Source: an uncultured Coriobacteriales bacterium | GTDB lineage: Bacteria; Actinomycetota; Coriobacteriia; Coriobacteriales; UMGS124 | Assembly: GCA_934636245.1 (NCBI GenBank) | Contig: CAKUAI010000006.1 | Span: forward strand, 62,001-126,000 | DNA length: 64,000 bases | Direction: 5' to 3' | Shown here: positions 30,207 through 38,698 of the stretch, piece after piece | Position numbering within the stretch: the stretch's first letter is position 1 | Layout: each line of letters begins with the position of its first letter | Translations under genes and position numbers: made by a program | Notes under the pieces: generated by a model | The model's database searches: none | What the model saw: the letters and a program-made list of their open reading frames with translations, nothing else | What the model was told of the DNA's origin: nothing

Positions 30207-30944
30207 ATGGCGTGGGCACACACAGCTGAGGCTTATGACAGCTTCAAGGCAGTCGCAGACGAATGGGTCTACGACCAGTCCTATCACTACACGAATCCAT
30301 GGAAGACATGCCGCACTGACTGCAGCGGCCTGGTGTGGTGGCTCATCGACAGCCTGGACGAGACATGCGCCCAGGCGATGACCTGGCAAGGCAGCACCAA
30401 CACGACAGCCATGCAGCAGACGTGCGGATTCGTCGGCCGCAACATGAACGACATCGAGATGGGCGACATCATCCTTTGCAACTACGGCAGCACGAGCAAC
30501 GTCATGGGCGGGGGACACAGTGGCAGCCACTGCGCCATGTACGTCGGAGACGGAATCGTCATCGACATGTTCCCCGGCTGCGACATGCGCTCCCGCTCGG
30601 TCTGGGAGCTCGTCGGCGAGGTCGGCTGGTGGGGCATCTACCGGCCGCCTTACACCGACGTCGTGAAGGCGGAAGATGACAGCGACGGCCTTGGCGGCAC
30701 CTACAGGTGCGTCGCCGAGCCGCACCTCAACGTCCGCGCGGCCCCCACGACTGCCGGGTACCTGGTGTACACGGCCGACGGCGAGCAGGTCGTGTACGAG
30801 CCCGGCGAGACGGTCGTGCTCGATGACTGGCGCGAGGAGCGCGACGGCTACGTGTGGGGTCGGTACACCGGCGGCAGCGGCCTGATGCGCTACCTCGCAG
30901 TCGGCACAGCCGACGGGTCTGAGACGTACCTGGAACGCGTGTAG
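30207..30944 (+). CDS. Endolysin, NlpC/P60-like cysteine peptidase with SH3 domain
   Basis: The protein has 245 residues. The catalytic Cys lies in CRTDCSGLVWWLID and the catalytic His in GSHCAMYVGDGIVIDM, as in NlpC/P60/CHAP-like peptidases. From about residue 165 an SH3-type cell-wall binding domain follows (YRCVAEPHLNVRAAPTTAGY, then DDWREERDGYVWGRYTGG). It cuts peptidoglycan at lysis. The ATG at 30207 is chosen; a GTG at 30195 sits too close to the AAGGG. It is the last phage gene. Confidence 0.85.
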   Translation: MAWAHTAEAYDSFKAVADEWVYDQSYHYTNPWKTCRTDCSGLVWWLIDSLDETCAQAMTWQGSTNTTAMQQTCGFVGRNMNDIEMGDIILCNYGSTSNVMGGGHSGSHCAMYVGDGIVIDMFPGCDMRSRSVWELVGEVGWWGIYRPPYTDVVKAEDDSDGLGGTYRCVAEPHLNVRAAPTTAGYLVYTADGEQVVYEPGETVVLDDWREERDGYVWGRYTGGSGLMRYLAVGTADGSETYLERV

Positions 30945-31054
30945 TCGTATGCCTCGTTTTACGCCGCCTTGTCGATGAGCATGTACAAATTGCCGTCATA
31001 AGCTGCGTATTTGATTCGCGTATTGTTCCCGATGGGGAGCCATTGAAATCTTGT

Positions 31055-31091
31055 AAGAACCCGTTAGGCAAAGCGCCTAGCGGGTTCTTTT
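31055..31091 (+). terminator. Rho-independent terminator at prophage right end
   Basis: AAGAACCCG-T-TAGGC pairs with GCCTA-G-CGGGTTCTT, followed by TTTT. It ends the late operon, about 110 bases after the endolysin stop, and marks the approximate right border. No gene is seen between 30945 and 31142, and no tRNA is present. Confidence 0.85.
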
Positions 31092-31142
31092 CGTTTTGGC
31101 CTAAGATCACGCGAGTACAAGACTCAATCTTGGCCCGTCACC

Positions 31143-31607
31143 CTACGCCACGACGAGCTCCCTCGCCTCCCGATGAGGCCGCCCCGCCTTCGGCGCCTCT
31201 GCAAGCCGGGCCATCACCGACTCTCTCGTGACAAACGTGGCACGCCCCCTGCGGAATCCCTCAAGCTGCCCGGCGGCAAGCATCTGCGACACACGCCCAC
31301 GAGAAACGCCGAGCATCTCGGCGACCTCACTCGCAAGCACCGTGTCAATGGCCTCCAACGAGGTTTCAACGCCCACGACACCGATTGTGCCGCCATGTTC
31401 CGCAGTATTGCCAAACGTCGGAGAAGGCAACGGCGTGCCATTCATCAGGCTGTGTTCTACCTCACCTTTAAGCCAATCTGCCGCCATACGAACTGCCTGC
31501 GCCATGCCTCTTCCCTGGGTACCACCTTCAAGCCCAAAGGGAAAGGCAAGCACCCAACCCTCGTCTTCAAAAAACTCGAACTCATACACCGCAAACATGT
31601 ACAGCAC
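31143..31607 (-). CDS. HicB-family antitoxin with HTH domain
   Basis: The protein has 154 residues. The N-terminal HicB partial RNase-H fold (AVYEFEFFEDEGWVLAFPFG, then AQAVRMAADWLKGEVEHSLM) is followed by a DNA-binding HTH (LASEVAEMLGVSRGRVSQML, then GRATFVTRESVMARLAEA). Such proteins block a HicA RNA toxin and repress their operon. The toxin should lie just upstream on the same strand, but only a 28-codon remnant remains there (31620-31703), so the antitoxin is an orphan and may act only as a regulator. Confidence 0.82.
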   Translation of the reverse strand: MLYMFAVYEFEFFEDEGWVLAFPFGLEGGTQGRGMAQAVRMAADWLKGEVEHSLMNGTPLPSPTFGNTAEHGGTIGVVGVETSLEAIDTVLASEVAEMLGVSRGRVSQMLAAGQLEGFRRGRATFVTRESVMARLAEAPKAGRPHREARELVVA

Positions 31608-31619
31608 CTCCGCGATACC

Positions 31620-31703
31620 CTATTTGAGACCAGCCTGCTTCTTGATTTTCTCGAAGAGGACGTTCGGGATCTCACCATGCCGGGGGACCTGCGTCCACCC
31701 CTG
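31620..31703 (-). pseudogene. HicA toxin remnant (C-terminal end)
   Basis: Read on the minus strand this is QGWTQVPRHGEIPNVLFEKI, then KKQAGLK and a stop, like the HicA C-terminus (PRHxEIPxxxLxxILKQAGL). A stop codon lies directly upstream, and the rest of the toxin, including its catalytic His region, is absent. The piece ends 12 bases before the HicB start and abuts the end of the next gene. Confidence 0.7.
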
Positions 31704-31725
31704 TCACACATTTTAACGTCCGTCG

Positions 31726-33561
31726 CTACATGCTTGAGGTGCGGTCGGTGGTGAGGTGTTCGCCACAGTGGGCGATGACGATTTTCTTTTTGTCGTAGTC
31801 CACGAAGAAGTGCACGCGCAGGCTCTCGCCCTTGCGCACGCCGCGGCCCTTGATGTGCATCGTGGCGTCGCGCACGGTGCCCTCGTACTCCACCATGCGT
31901 TCGGCCTTCTGGTCGGGGTTGCGGTTGGCACCCTTCGAGTCGCGCAAAGCCAGCTCGTAGCCCGTACGGTCGCGGAAGGCGTTGGCCAAACCGCGCTCGC
32001 GCTCGACAAAAAGCAGGCTGTGAAGCGTCACGGCCACCGAACGCAGCACCGCCCAGACCTCGCCGGGGTCGCCCTTCACGAAGTCCTCGGCGCTTTTGCG
32101 CGCGCGGTCAAGCACGACGATGCGGTCGGAGAAAGCCTGGGCAGCCAATGAGAGCGCCTCATAGGGCGTCTCGGGCAGGTCCATGGTCTCCACAAGGCGA
32201 GCGCGGCCCTCAAGACCTTGGACGCGTTCGCGCAGCTCACGCGCCTCGTCTTCGAGCTGGCGCGTGCGAAACGCGGCGGCAGACTTCTGCGACTCGAGTT
32301 CGGCACGCAGGCGGTCGACCTCCTCCTGGAGCAGGTCGCGCTCAAGCTGGGCCTCCTCTACGCGCTCGACGTCCGCAGGCGTCGTGGCAGCCCCGGCAGC
32401 CTCGTCGGAAGCATCAACGCCCTGCATATGCGTGGCGGCCCGCCCCTCGGCCGCACCGTCATCCGCAAGCGCGGCAGCCCTCCCCTGGCCATCAGAGCCC
32501 TGCGCACGCAAGGCGGCCTGCCCCTGGAATGCAGTGCCACCAGCCGCAGCAACCCGCCCCTCAGCCTCGGCACCAGCGCCTTCTGCATGCGGGGTGATCC
32601 GTCCGGCGGCCACGCCGCCGTCCACGATTTTCCCCTCGGTTGCGACCTCCCCGGCAGACGTCGCCTGCGACGCAGCGCTCGCCTGCTCACCGGCTGAGGC
32701 AGCCTGCTCGCCATGCCCCTCCCCCACATGCACGCCCTCCACCATCTGCAGGCTCTCGGGCTTGCGGGCGCGAACCTTCACCGTCTCGCCGCGGCCCCAG
32801 CTCTGACGCACGAGTTCCACGCGCTCCGAGCACAGGGCGGCCAGAAGACGCCAAGTCACGGCGAACAGCTCGGGCTCGGAGTCGAGCGCCGAGAAGAACT
32901 CCTCGGAGGGCGCGGTGGAGAAGCCGCCCAAGCAAGCCGAGCGCTCCTCCTCAAGCACGCGGTTCGTTGCGCGGGCCGCGTCGCCAAACGTCTCACCCTG
33001 CAGCACCAGGCGTGCCTCGTAGGCAAACGTAAAGCCGAGGTTTTGGTTCACGCCCACGAACATGAGCGCGACATGGCCGTTCACGGCATTGTAGGAAGGG
33101 TAGACGAACACCTCGTCCACCACGATGTTGTAGAGCATGACGTTGAGCTTGCGCACGTCGAGCGCAACGCAGCCCGGGAAGAAGTCGAACACGCCTGCCA
33201 GCGACACCGACTGGATGAACCCAGGCTCGGAGTCGAACGCCACCGCCGCGGCACCCTCGGAGAACTCAACGCAGGCGCTGTTGTGCTCCCAGGTGCGCAT
33301 AAGCTCGGGATAGACGAAGGGCGACAGGTCATCGAACTCCTTGCCCTGCTCGTCGAAGTCGCGCACGGCCATCTCATGCTGGAAGGTGAGGCAAGGTTGC
33401 AGCACAAGGCTGCCGAAGGTGGCATCGGCCACCTCAACCTCTCCCTGACGCGCTATCTCATTGATTGCCTGGATGCCTTCGTCGCTCCACCAGGGCCCCA
33501 TGCTCACCTTGAGCTGGCGGGCCAGGCGGTCACCGAAGGTCTTGCCCTTCTTCTTGGCCAC
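31726..33561 (-). CDS. Large hypothetical protein with low-complexity middle
   Basis: The protein has 611 residues from a GTG. Residues 1-260 are a folded, mostly beta part (FGSLVLQPCLTFQHEMAVRD, VYPELMRTWEHNSACVEF, FTFAYEARLVLQGETFGDAA). Residues about 290-400 are Ala/Gly/Glu/Gln-rich and likely disordered. Residues about 400-450 form a coiled coil (LERDLLQEEVDRLRAELESQ). The C-terminal part ends IKGRGVRKGESLRVHFFVDY, then KKKIVIAHCGEHLTTDRTSSM. No family is recognised. Its GTG is next to the stop of the ATP-grasp gene, so the two are co-translated and may act together. Confidence 0.75.
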   Translation of the reverse strand: MAKKKGKTFGDRLARQLKVSMGPWWSDEGIQAINEIARQGEVEVADATFGSLVLQPCLTFQHEMAVRDFDEQGKEFDDLSPFVYPELMRTWEHNSACVEFSEGAAAVAFDSEPGFIQSVSLAGVFDFFPGCVALDVRKLNVMLYNIVVDEVFVYPSYNAVNGHVALMFVGVNQNLGFTFAYEARLVLQGETFGDAARATNRVLEEERSACLGGFSTAPSEEFFSALDSEPELFAVTWRLLAALCSERVELVRQSWGRGETVKVRARKPESLQMVEGVHVGEGHGEQAASAGEQASAASQATSAGEVATEGKIVDGGVAAGRITPHAEGAGAEAEGRVAAAGGTAFQGQAALRAQGSDGQGRAAALADDGAAEGRAATHMQGVDASDEAAGAATTPADVERVEEAQLERDLLQEEVDRLRAELESQKSAAAFRTRQLEDEARELRERVQGLEGRARLVETMDLPETPYEALSLAAQAFSDRIVVLDRARKSAEDFVKGDPGEVWAVLRSVAVTLHSLLFVERERGLANAFRDRTGYELALRDSKGANRNPDQKAERMVEYEGTVRDATMHIKGRGVRKGESLRVHFFVDYDKKKIVIAHCGEHLTTDRTSSM

Positions 33562-34905
33562 CTAACAGTCCACCTTGAAGCTGCACGAGCACAAGCCGCC
33601 GTGATCGAGCGCGATGACGCCCTCCTGACCCAGGCGGCAATACAGACCCGCCACGTGCCCGTTGTACTGGTAGAAGCCCGGCATCGACTGCCAGCTCTCC
33701 ACGCGGCAGGGGTCCTGTCCCTCGGCGTGCTCGGGCAGCACGACATCGACGCGTGCAGGCTGGTAGAACTCCTGGGCGATATAGCCGCGGTCGAGGTTGT
33801 CGCGCACCGTACGCTCCCAGCTCTCCTGGTCGAAGTCAACGCCGGGATAGACGCCGTGCGCGCCGTAATCGTCCTCGGGCTTCACGATCCAGGCGTCCTT
33901 GTGCTGGAGCACGTCGTCGAGGTCGAGCGCGGCGTTGTCGACGCGCAGGCGATAGGTGCGCGGCACCGTGCGGTCGATGAAGGCGCACTCCTCAGGCGTG
34001 AGGAAAGCGCGGGTACGCTCGTCGAACAGCGCGACGTTGACCATCTTGGAGTGCACGACAGTGGTGCGGAAGTGACCGATAAGGCAGACTTTACCTGCGG
34101 CGACGGCGTCGATGAGCGCATCGCACTCGCCGGGGTGCTGCAGGATCTCGCTCGTGACGGCGCGGCGGTAAATCGCGTGGATCTGTGTGCCGTCGGCAGG
34201 GTCGATGAGCCTCTCGCCGTCGAACTCGAAGCTGCGCACGTCCACGAAACGGGCGGGGATGCCCGCGCGCTCGAAGGCGGCAATGAAGCGGTTGAAGTCG
34301 CTGAACACGCCCGACTCGGCAAAGTCGGTCACGCAGACGTTGGGCACAGGGGCGCTGGCAAAGCGGTCGGAACGGTACACCTGCATGAACGCCTCGACCC
34401 AGCTGTCAAAGAGCTCGAACTTCTCCACACGCCTGCCCTGCGCGAAGCGGGCGAAAGCCGGGGTCTGCTCAAGGGCGCTGGCCAGCACCAGGTCGCGCGA
34501 CATGGCGCCCGACCCGTCGGTGTTGAACTCGCAGAACTTGTACGACAGGTCGTCCTCGTTGAGGAACAGGTCGAAGCGGCCCATGGGCAGCTTCTCGTCG
34601 TAGCCGCAGGGCAAAAGGATGAGGCGCTTCACTTCCTCGGGGAAACAGAACAGGTCGCGATAGGAGGGGTCGTCCACATAGCGCGCGATGACCTTGGAGA
34701 GGATGGTGTGGATCTGCGTGCAGGTGTCCTGCAAGAAGGCCACGTCGGCGGCGTTGAAGAGATAGGGCACGTAGGGGAAGCGAGCGGGAGCCCCATGCAC
34801 CCAGATGTCGGAGTGCTCCACGAAATCGAGCGCCGCGCGGCGGCCCGGCAGGTCGCCGTCGAGGTCGCGGATGGCCTGGATGTACGCTGCGCGCTCTTCT
34901 TTCAT
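33562..34905 (-). CDS. ATP-grasp protein, glutathionylspermidine-synthase-like
   Basis: The protein has 447 residues. The ATG at 34905 is preceded by AGGAGG; upstream in-frame codons have no ribosome site. The pre-ATP-grasp and ATP-grasp domains of the glutathionylspermidine synthase family are visible: LSYKFCEFNTDGSGAMSRDL, NVCVTDFAESGVFSDF, DAWIVKPEDDYGAHGVYPGV with the ATP-binding Lys and Glu/Asp, and YNGHVAGLYCRLGQEGVIAL. Such enzymes form amide bonds with ATP; the substrate here is unknown and the family is not proven to make glutathionylspermidine in this lineage. It pairs with the downstream large hypothetical gene. Confidence 0.8.
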   Translation of the reverse strand: MKEERAAYIQAIRDLDGDLPGRRAALDFVEHSDIWVHGAPARFPYVPYLFNAADVAFLQDTCTQIHTILSKVIARYVDDPSYRDLFCFPEEVKRLILLPCGYDEKLPMGRFDLFLNEDDLSYKFCEFNTDGSGAMSRDLVLASALEQTPAFARFAQGRRVEKFELFDSWVEAFMQVYRSDRFASAPVPNVCVTDFAESGVFSDFNRFIAAFERAGIPARFVDVRSFEFDGERLIDPADGTQIHAIYRRAVTSEILQHPGECDALIDAVAAGKVCLIGHFRTTVVHSKMVNVALFDERTRAFLTPEECAFIDRTVPRTYRLRVDNAALDLDDVLQHKDAWIVKPEDDYGAHGVYPGVDFDQESWERTVRDNLDRGYIAQEFYQPARVDVVLPEHAEGQDPCRVESWQSMPGFYQYNGHVAGLYCRLGQEGVIALDHGGLCSCSFKVDC

Positions 34906-35025
34906 GTGTGCTCCTCCTGAAATGCCCTGCTCGATGATGTGGCCCATAAACGGCAACGCGCCGCCCCTGCCCATATGGCCAAGGACGGCGCGTGTGCCAC
35001 GGGGCATGCCGCGCCCGTTGCTGTG

Positions 35026-35325
35026 TTAGTCCAGCTCGATCTTCTTGACGTCCTTGCGGTGCGTGGGACGGTAGACCGAGAACTTGTGGCCGATGACCTG
35101 CACGGGCTCGGCGCCGGTGCGGGCGCACAGCTCGTCGCAAGCCTCGCGGGCCGTGAGCTCAGAGGCGTCCAGGACCGAGCACTTGATGAGCTCGCGGGCC
35201 TCGAGGGCCTCGTTTGCCTGGGCGATGAGGCCCTCGTTGATGTTGGACTTGCCCACGATGAGCACAGGCTCCATGTTGTGTACCATGCTGCGCAGGTGCT
35301 TGCGCTGCTTAGCGGTGAGTGCCAT
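35026..35325 (-). CDS. yhbY: YhbY-family RNA-binding (CRM domain) protein
   Basis: The protein has 99 residues. It is a single CRM domain: LTAKQRKHLRSMVHNMEPVL, IVGKSNINEGLIAQANEALE, then GxxG-type end near HKFSVYRPTHRKDVKKIELD. Homologues bind pre-50S ribosomes. The ATG at 35325 has GGAGC upstream; longer in-frame starts enter the AT-rich promoter region shared with LarE. It is divergent from LarE. Confidence 0.88.
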   Translation of the reverse strand: MALTAKQRKHLRSMVHNMEPVLIVGKSNINEGLIAQANEALEARELIKCSVLDASELTAREACDELCARTGAEPVQVIGHKFSVYRPTHRKDVKKIELD

Positions 35326-35498
35326 AGGCGGTTCGCTCCTAAAAGGAAAGTGCTGAAAAAACCAAACGCAAATCGCTAAATTATTGCAAATTCTGGACGA
35401 GTTTTGCCACTGCAGGAAGCATGCGCATAAATACGCTACCCTTTTTGCGCAAAAATGGAGAACAGCGCACACCGTATGCGGCTACAAAAGGAGAGGCC

Positions 35499-36350
35499 AT
35501 GGCAGATTTCATCGCAACAGAGGAACAGCACGCCAAGCTCGAGGCTTTGAGGGCCCACCTCAAAAGCCTGGGCGCCGTTGCGGTGAGCTTCTCGGGCGGC
35601 GTGGACTCGACGCTGCTTCTGGCCGTAGCACACGAGCAGCTCGGCGGCCGCGTCATCGCCGTCACCGAGACCAACGCGCTCTACCCGCAGCGCGAGACCG
35701 ACGAGGCTGTCGCCTTCTGCCAGGCCCGCGGCATCGAGCAGGTGCTCATCGCCCATGACGCCGAGGGGGTCGAGGGCTTCAGCCACAACCCCAAGAACCG
35801 CTGCTACCTGTGCAAGCGCGACCTGTTCGCGCACCTCAAGGAGACGGCCGATGCCAAGGCCGCGCAGATGGGCCTCATCGAGGCGGGCGCCCACATCGCC
35901 TGCGCGGAGGGCTCCAACGTTTCCGACCTCTCCGACTATCGCCCCGGATCTGCGGCCGTGAAGGAAGCCGGCGTGCTGAGCCCGCTGCTCGAGGCCGACC
36001 TCACCAAGCAGGACATCCGCGACCTGTCGCGCGAGCTGGGCCTGCCCACCTGGGACAAGCCCTCGTTTGCCTGCCTGGCCAGCCGCTTCGTCTACGGCGA
36101 GCTCATCTCCAACCCGCTGCTGGAGCGCGTGGACAAGGCCGAGCAGCTCCTCATCGACGCCGGCTTTCGCCAGGTGCGCGTGCGCATGCACGACAAGGGC
36201 GAGATGGCGCGCGTGGAGGTGGAGCCCGAGCGCATCGGCGCAGTGTTCGACTTTTTGCGAAACGGCGGCACACAAGCCCTCCACGAACTGGGATTCAAGC
36301 ACGTCTCAATCGACATGGATGGCTACCGAACTGGCTCCATGAACGAATAA
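35499..36350 (+). CDS. larE: LarE-type ATP-dependent sulfur transferase
   Basis: The protein has 283 residues. The PP-loop SFSGGVDSTLLLAVAHEQLG near residue 33 adenylates the substrate. HNPKNRCYLCKRDLF and the segment KPSFACLASRFVYGE hold cysteines; the latter matches the Cys that LarE sacrifices to make the thiolated nickel-pincer cofactor of lactate racemase. AAGGAGAGG precedes the ATG. No larA, larB or larC is nearby, so the enzyme may serve another racemase/epimerase elsewhere, or be a related sulfur transferase. Confidence 0.83.
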   Translation: MADFIATEEQHAKLEALRAHLKSLGAVAVSFSGGVDSTLLLAVAHEQLGGRVIAVTETNALYPQRETDEAVAFCQARGIEQVLIAHDAEGVEGFSHNPKNRCYLCKRDLFAHLKETADAKAAQMGLIEAGAHIACAEGSNVSDLSDYRPGSAAVKEAGVLSPLLEADLTKQDIRDLSRELGLPTWDKPSFACLASRFVYGELISNPLLERVDKAEQLLIDAGFRQVRVRMHDKGEMARVEVEPERIGAVFDFLRNGGTQALHELGFKHVSIDMDGYRTGSMNE

Positions 36351-36469
36351 AATACCTGGTAATCATACGTATATCAATTTTTTCAATAGCTAGCTTGCAA
36401 TAATACGTAGCTTTCGAGTTGCCCTCAAGACGCTAGACTGCGTAGCCACCTTGAGGACAACCCCGCAAG

Positions 36470-36478
36470 CCCCCCCCC
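36470..36478 (+). repeat. Poly-C tract (nine C) upstream of CoA ligase
   Basis: A run of nine C lies 37 bases before the ATG of the PaaK-like gene, inside an AAGCCC/GGGCTT hairpin arm. It is the type of homopolymer that slips during replication and could alter leader structure or promoter spacing. Nothing shows that it does so here. Confidence 0.6.
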
Positions 36479-36515
36479 ACGCGCGGGCTTCGAGACACAC
36501 GAAAGCGAGACCGTA

Positions 36516-37853
36516 ATGGCAAAGAAGAAGCTGCCCTACGACCAGAAGTACTACGACCCCGAAATCGAGTGCATGCCCCGCCCCGAGCTCGAGCAGCTCC
36601 AGCTTGAGCGCCTGAAGGACATGGTACGCTGGTCCTATGACAACGCCCCCTACTACAAGCAGGCCTGGGACGAGGCCGGCGTGAGCCCCGAGGACATCCA
36701 CACGCTCAAGGACATCGAGAAGTTCCCCTTCATCGACAAGAAGACCGAGCGCGAGACCCAGGGCGTCGGCTCCTTCTTCGGCGGGCTGTGCGCCGTGCCC
36801 GAGGAGGACGTCGTCTTCATGGCCACGAGTTCGGGCTCGACCGGCGTGCCCACGATGAGCCCGTTCACCCAGGAGGACTTCGACCTGTGGCAGGACACCG
36901 AGGCGCGCCTGTTCTGGCAGGCCGGCATGCGTCCCACCGACCGCTACGTCCACGGCCTCAACTTCGCCCTCTACGTGGGCGGGCCCGACGTCATCGGCGC
37001 TCAGAACCTGGGCGCCACGGCCATCTGGGTGGGCGCCGTGCCTTCCGACCGCCTGCTCTTCGTGCTCAAGCACTACCAGCCCACCATCATCTGGACGAGC
37101 CCGTCCTACGCCTGGCAGCTGGGCAACAAGGCGATCGAGAAGGGCCTCGACCCCAAGACCGACTTCAACATCCACACCATCATCGTCGCAGGTGAGCCCG
37201 GCGGCTCCATCGCCACCACGCGCAAGGCCATCGAGGACCTCTGGGGCGCCAAGCTCGTGGACTTCTTCGGCCTGTCCGACATCTACGGCGCCTGCGCGGC
37301 CATGTGCGAGGCCAAGGACGGCCTGCACATCGTCGAGGACCAGATCCTCGTGGAGACCGTGGACCCCGCGACGGGCGAGGTGCTCGAGCCCGGCTCGCGC
37401 GGCGAGCTCGTTTACACCACGCTGTGCAAGAAGGCCCGCCCGATGATCCGCTTCCGCTCCGGCGACATCGGCTACGTCTCCACCGACACCTGCAGCTGCG
37501 GCCGCACCCTGGCCCGCATCCACATCCAGGGCCGCAAGGACGAGATGTTCATCGTCGGCGCCGTCAACGTGTTCCCCACCGACGTCGAGTACGTGGTGCG
37601 CGCCGAGCCCGGCCTCACCGGCGAGTACCGCATCCGCGTGTACAACGAGAACTTCACCACCCGCTACGAGGTGAGCGTGGAGCGCTCCTCGGGCATCGAG
37701 GACTCCTACGAGGAGATTGCCCGCCGCGTGGAGAACGCCCTCAAGACCCACACCGGCGTGCGCCCCGCAAAGGTGCTCGTGTTCGACGAAGGCAAGCTCA
37801 ACGTCTCCAGCGAGCACAAGGCGTCCCGCTTCATCGACGAGCGCAACAACTAA
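36516..37853 (+). CDS. paaK: Phenylacetate-CoA ligase-like (PaaK family) enzyme
   Basis: The protein has 445 residues, normal for PaaK. The AMP-binding loop is ATSSGSTGVPTMSPFTQED near residue 107. SDIYGACAAMCEAKDGLHIV and ELVYTTLCKKARPMIRFRSG follow, with the CxxC-type TCSCGRTLARIHIQGRKDEM and the catalytic C-terminal Lys in VFDEGKLNVSSEHKASR. It forms acyl-CoA from an aryl acid and ATP, or the reverse. With the downstream oxidoreductase and aminotransferase it suggests degradation of aromatic (or branched) amino acids to aryl acids with energy gain. The exact acid is not shown. Confidence 0.88.
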   Translation: MAKKKLPYDQKYYDPEIECMPRPELEQLQLERLKDMVRWSYDNAPYYKQAWDEAGVSPEDIHTLKDIEKFPFIDKKTERETQGVGSFFGGLCAVPEEDVVFMATSSGSTGVPTMSPFTQEDFDLWQDTEARLFWQAGMRPTDRYVHGLNFALYVGGPDVIGAQNLGATAIWVGAVPSDRLLFVLKHYQPTIIWTSPSYAWQLGNKAIEKGLDPKTDFNIHTIIVAGEPGGSIATTRKAIEDLWGAKLVDFFGLSDIYGACAAMCEAKDGLHIVEDQILVETVDPATGEVLEPGSRGELVYTTLCKKARPMIRFRSGDIGYVSTDTCSCGRTLARIHIQGRKDEMFIVGAVNVFPTDVEYVVRAEPGLTGEYRIRVYNENFTTRYEVSVERSSGIEDSYEEIARRVENALKTHTGVRPAKVLVFDEGKLNVSSEHKASRFIDERNN

Positions 37854-37865
37854 GGAGGGCCCACC

Positions 37866-38516
37866 ATGGCTCAGAAATTCGCCGTCTCCGGCCAGCACTA
37901 CCTGTTTGACGTGCAGGCGTTCGCCCACACCATCCTCGCCCTGGGCGGCGAGGAGTACTCCTATGCCCTGCGCGACCGCACCACGCGCGGCGTCATCGCC
38001 GACGTCGTGAAGGGCCGCAGCGAGGTGGGCGTGCTCATGCGCAACACGCGCACCGCTGCCGACATCGACCGCGAGATCGAGGCTGCCGGCCTGAAGTTCC
38101 ACGAGCTTGCGACCTCGAAGCCCCGCGTGGCGCTGCCCGCAAGCCACCCGCTTTCCAACGCCACGAGCCTGACGCCCGACCAGCTCGCCGACTGGCCCTA
38201 CGTCTACTTCGAGCAGGAGGACGGCGCCCCCGACTACCTGGCCGAGGAGGCCCTGGGCGATTTGCCGCACGCCAAGAGCATCGCGCTCACCGACCGCGCT
38301 TCCCTCTCGGAGCTTGCCGTGGCCATGAACGGCTACACGTTCACGAGCGGCATCCTCGTGGGCATCACCGACGGCGGCTCGCTCACCACCATCCCGCTTG
38401 AGAGCGACGTCGAGCTGTCGCTGGGCTACATCACCCGCGCCGACGAGGAGCTGAGCCCCATCGCGCAGCGCTTTGTGGAGAAGCTCGCGCGCAGCCTGGA
38501 GCTCTACGCGAAGTAA
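37866..38516 (+). CDS. Stand-alone LysR-type ligand-binding domain protein
   Basis: The protein has 216 residues. It reads as a LysR substrate-binding domain (residues about 40-210: VVKGRSEVGVLMRNTRTAAD, KPRVALPASHPLSNATSLTP, ADWPYVYFEQEDGAPDY, AMNGYTFTSGILVGITDG) without the N-terminal HTH. AAGGAGGG precedes the ATG, so the short form is genuine, 12 bases after the CoA ligase. It could bind the substrate or act as a sensor subunit. It might bring a ligand to another protein. Function unknown. Confidence 0.72.
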   Translation: MAQKFAVSGQHYLFDVQAFAHTILALGGEEYSYALRDRTTRGVIADVVKGRSEVGVLMRNTRTAADIDREIEAAGLKFHELATSKPRVALPASHPLSNATSLTPDQLADWPYVYFEQEDGAPDYLAEEALGDLPHAKSIALTDRASLSELAVAMNGYTFTSGILVGITDGGSLTTIPLESDVELSLGYITRADEELSPIAQRFVEKLARSLELYAK

Positions 38517-38629
38517 AAGGCGCAGCTGGCGTGCGGCCCTATTCACGCTGTCGCGCGCTGGAGGTACTGTGGGCGTCAAACTGCCTTAAAAGTGCGGAAA
38601 CACGCAGGCAGGTAGAATGTTTGCATCCT

Positions 38630-38669
38630 GGCGAGGTTGCCGCGGACACCTGCGACAACCTCGCCTTTT
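38630..38669 (+). terminator. Terminator-like hairpin ahead of oxidoreductase genes
   Basis: GGCGAGGTTG pairs perfectly with CAACCTCGCC, followed by TTTT. It lies 30 bases before the start of the oxidoreductase gene and 113 bases after the LysR-like gene. It may end the upstream operon or act as a leader attenuator; a TAGAAT box near 38613 could be the -10 of a promoter just before it. Confidence 0.65.
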
Positions 38670-38698
38670 GCTAAGAATCACACGGTTGAGGGAGCCAT

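Larger units (their letters stand above)
1..31000. mobile_element. Prophage (siphovirus type), left end outside window
   Basis: A continuous phage gene order is present: repressor/Cro switch, SSB, DnaC-like ATPase, integrase, terminases, HK97 portal, protease and capsid, tail tube, frameshifted tail chaperones, tape measure, tail and baseplate proteins, a diversity-generating retroelement, holin and endolysin. The right border lies between the endolysin stop (30944) and the host-like HicB gene (31143), probably near the terminator at 31055-31091. I found no convincing att repeat, because the left end is not in the window. Confidence 0.93.

Noticed and set aside
30945..31142. tRNA or tmRNA attachment site at the prophage right end
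   Set aside because: I looked for a cloverleaf and a T-loop GGTTCGAAT sequence and saw none; only a terminator is present.
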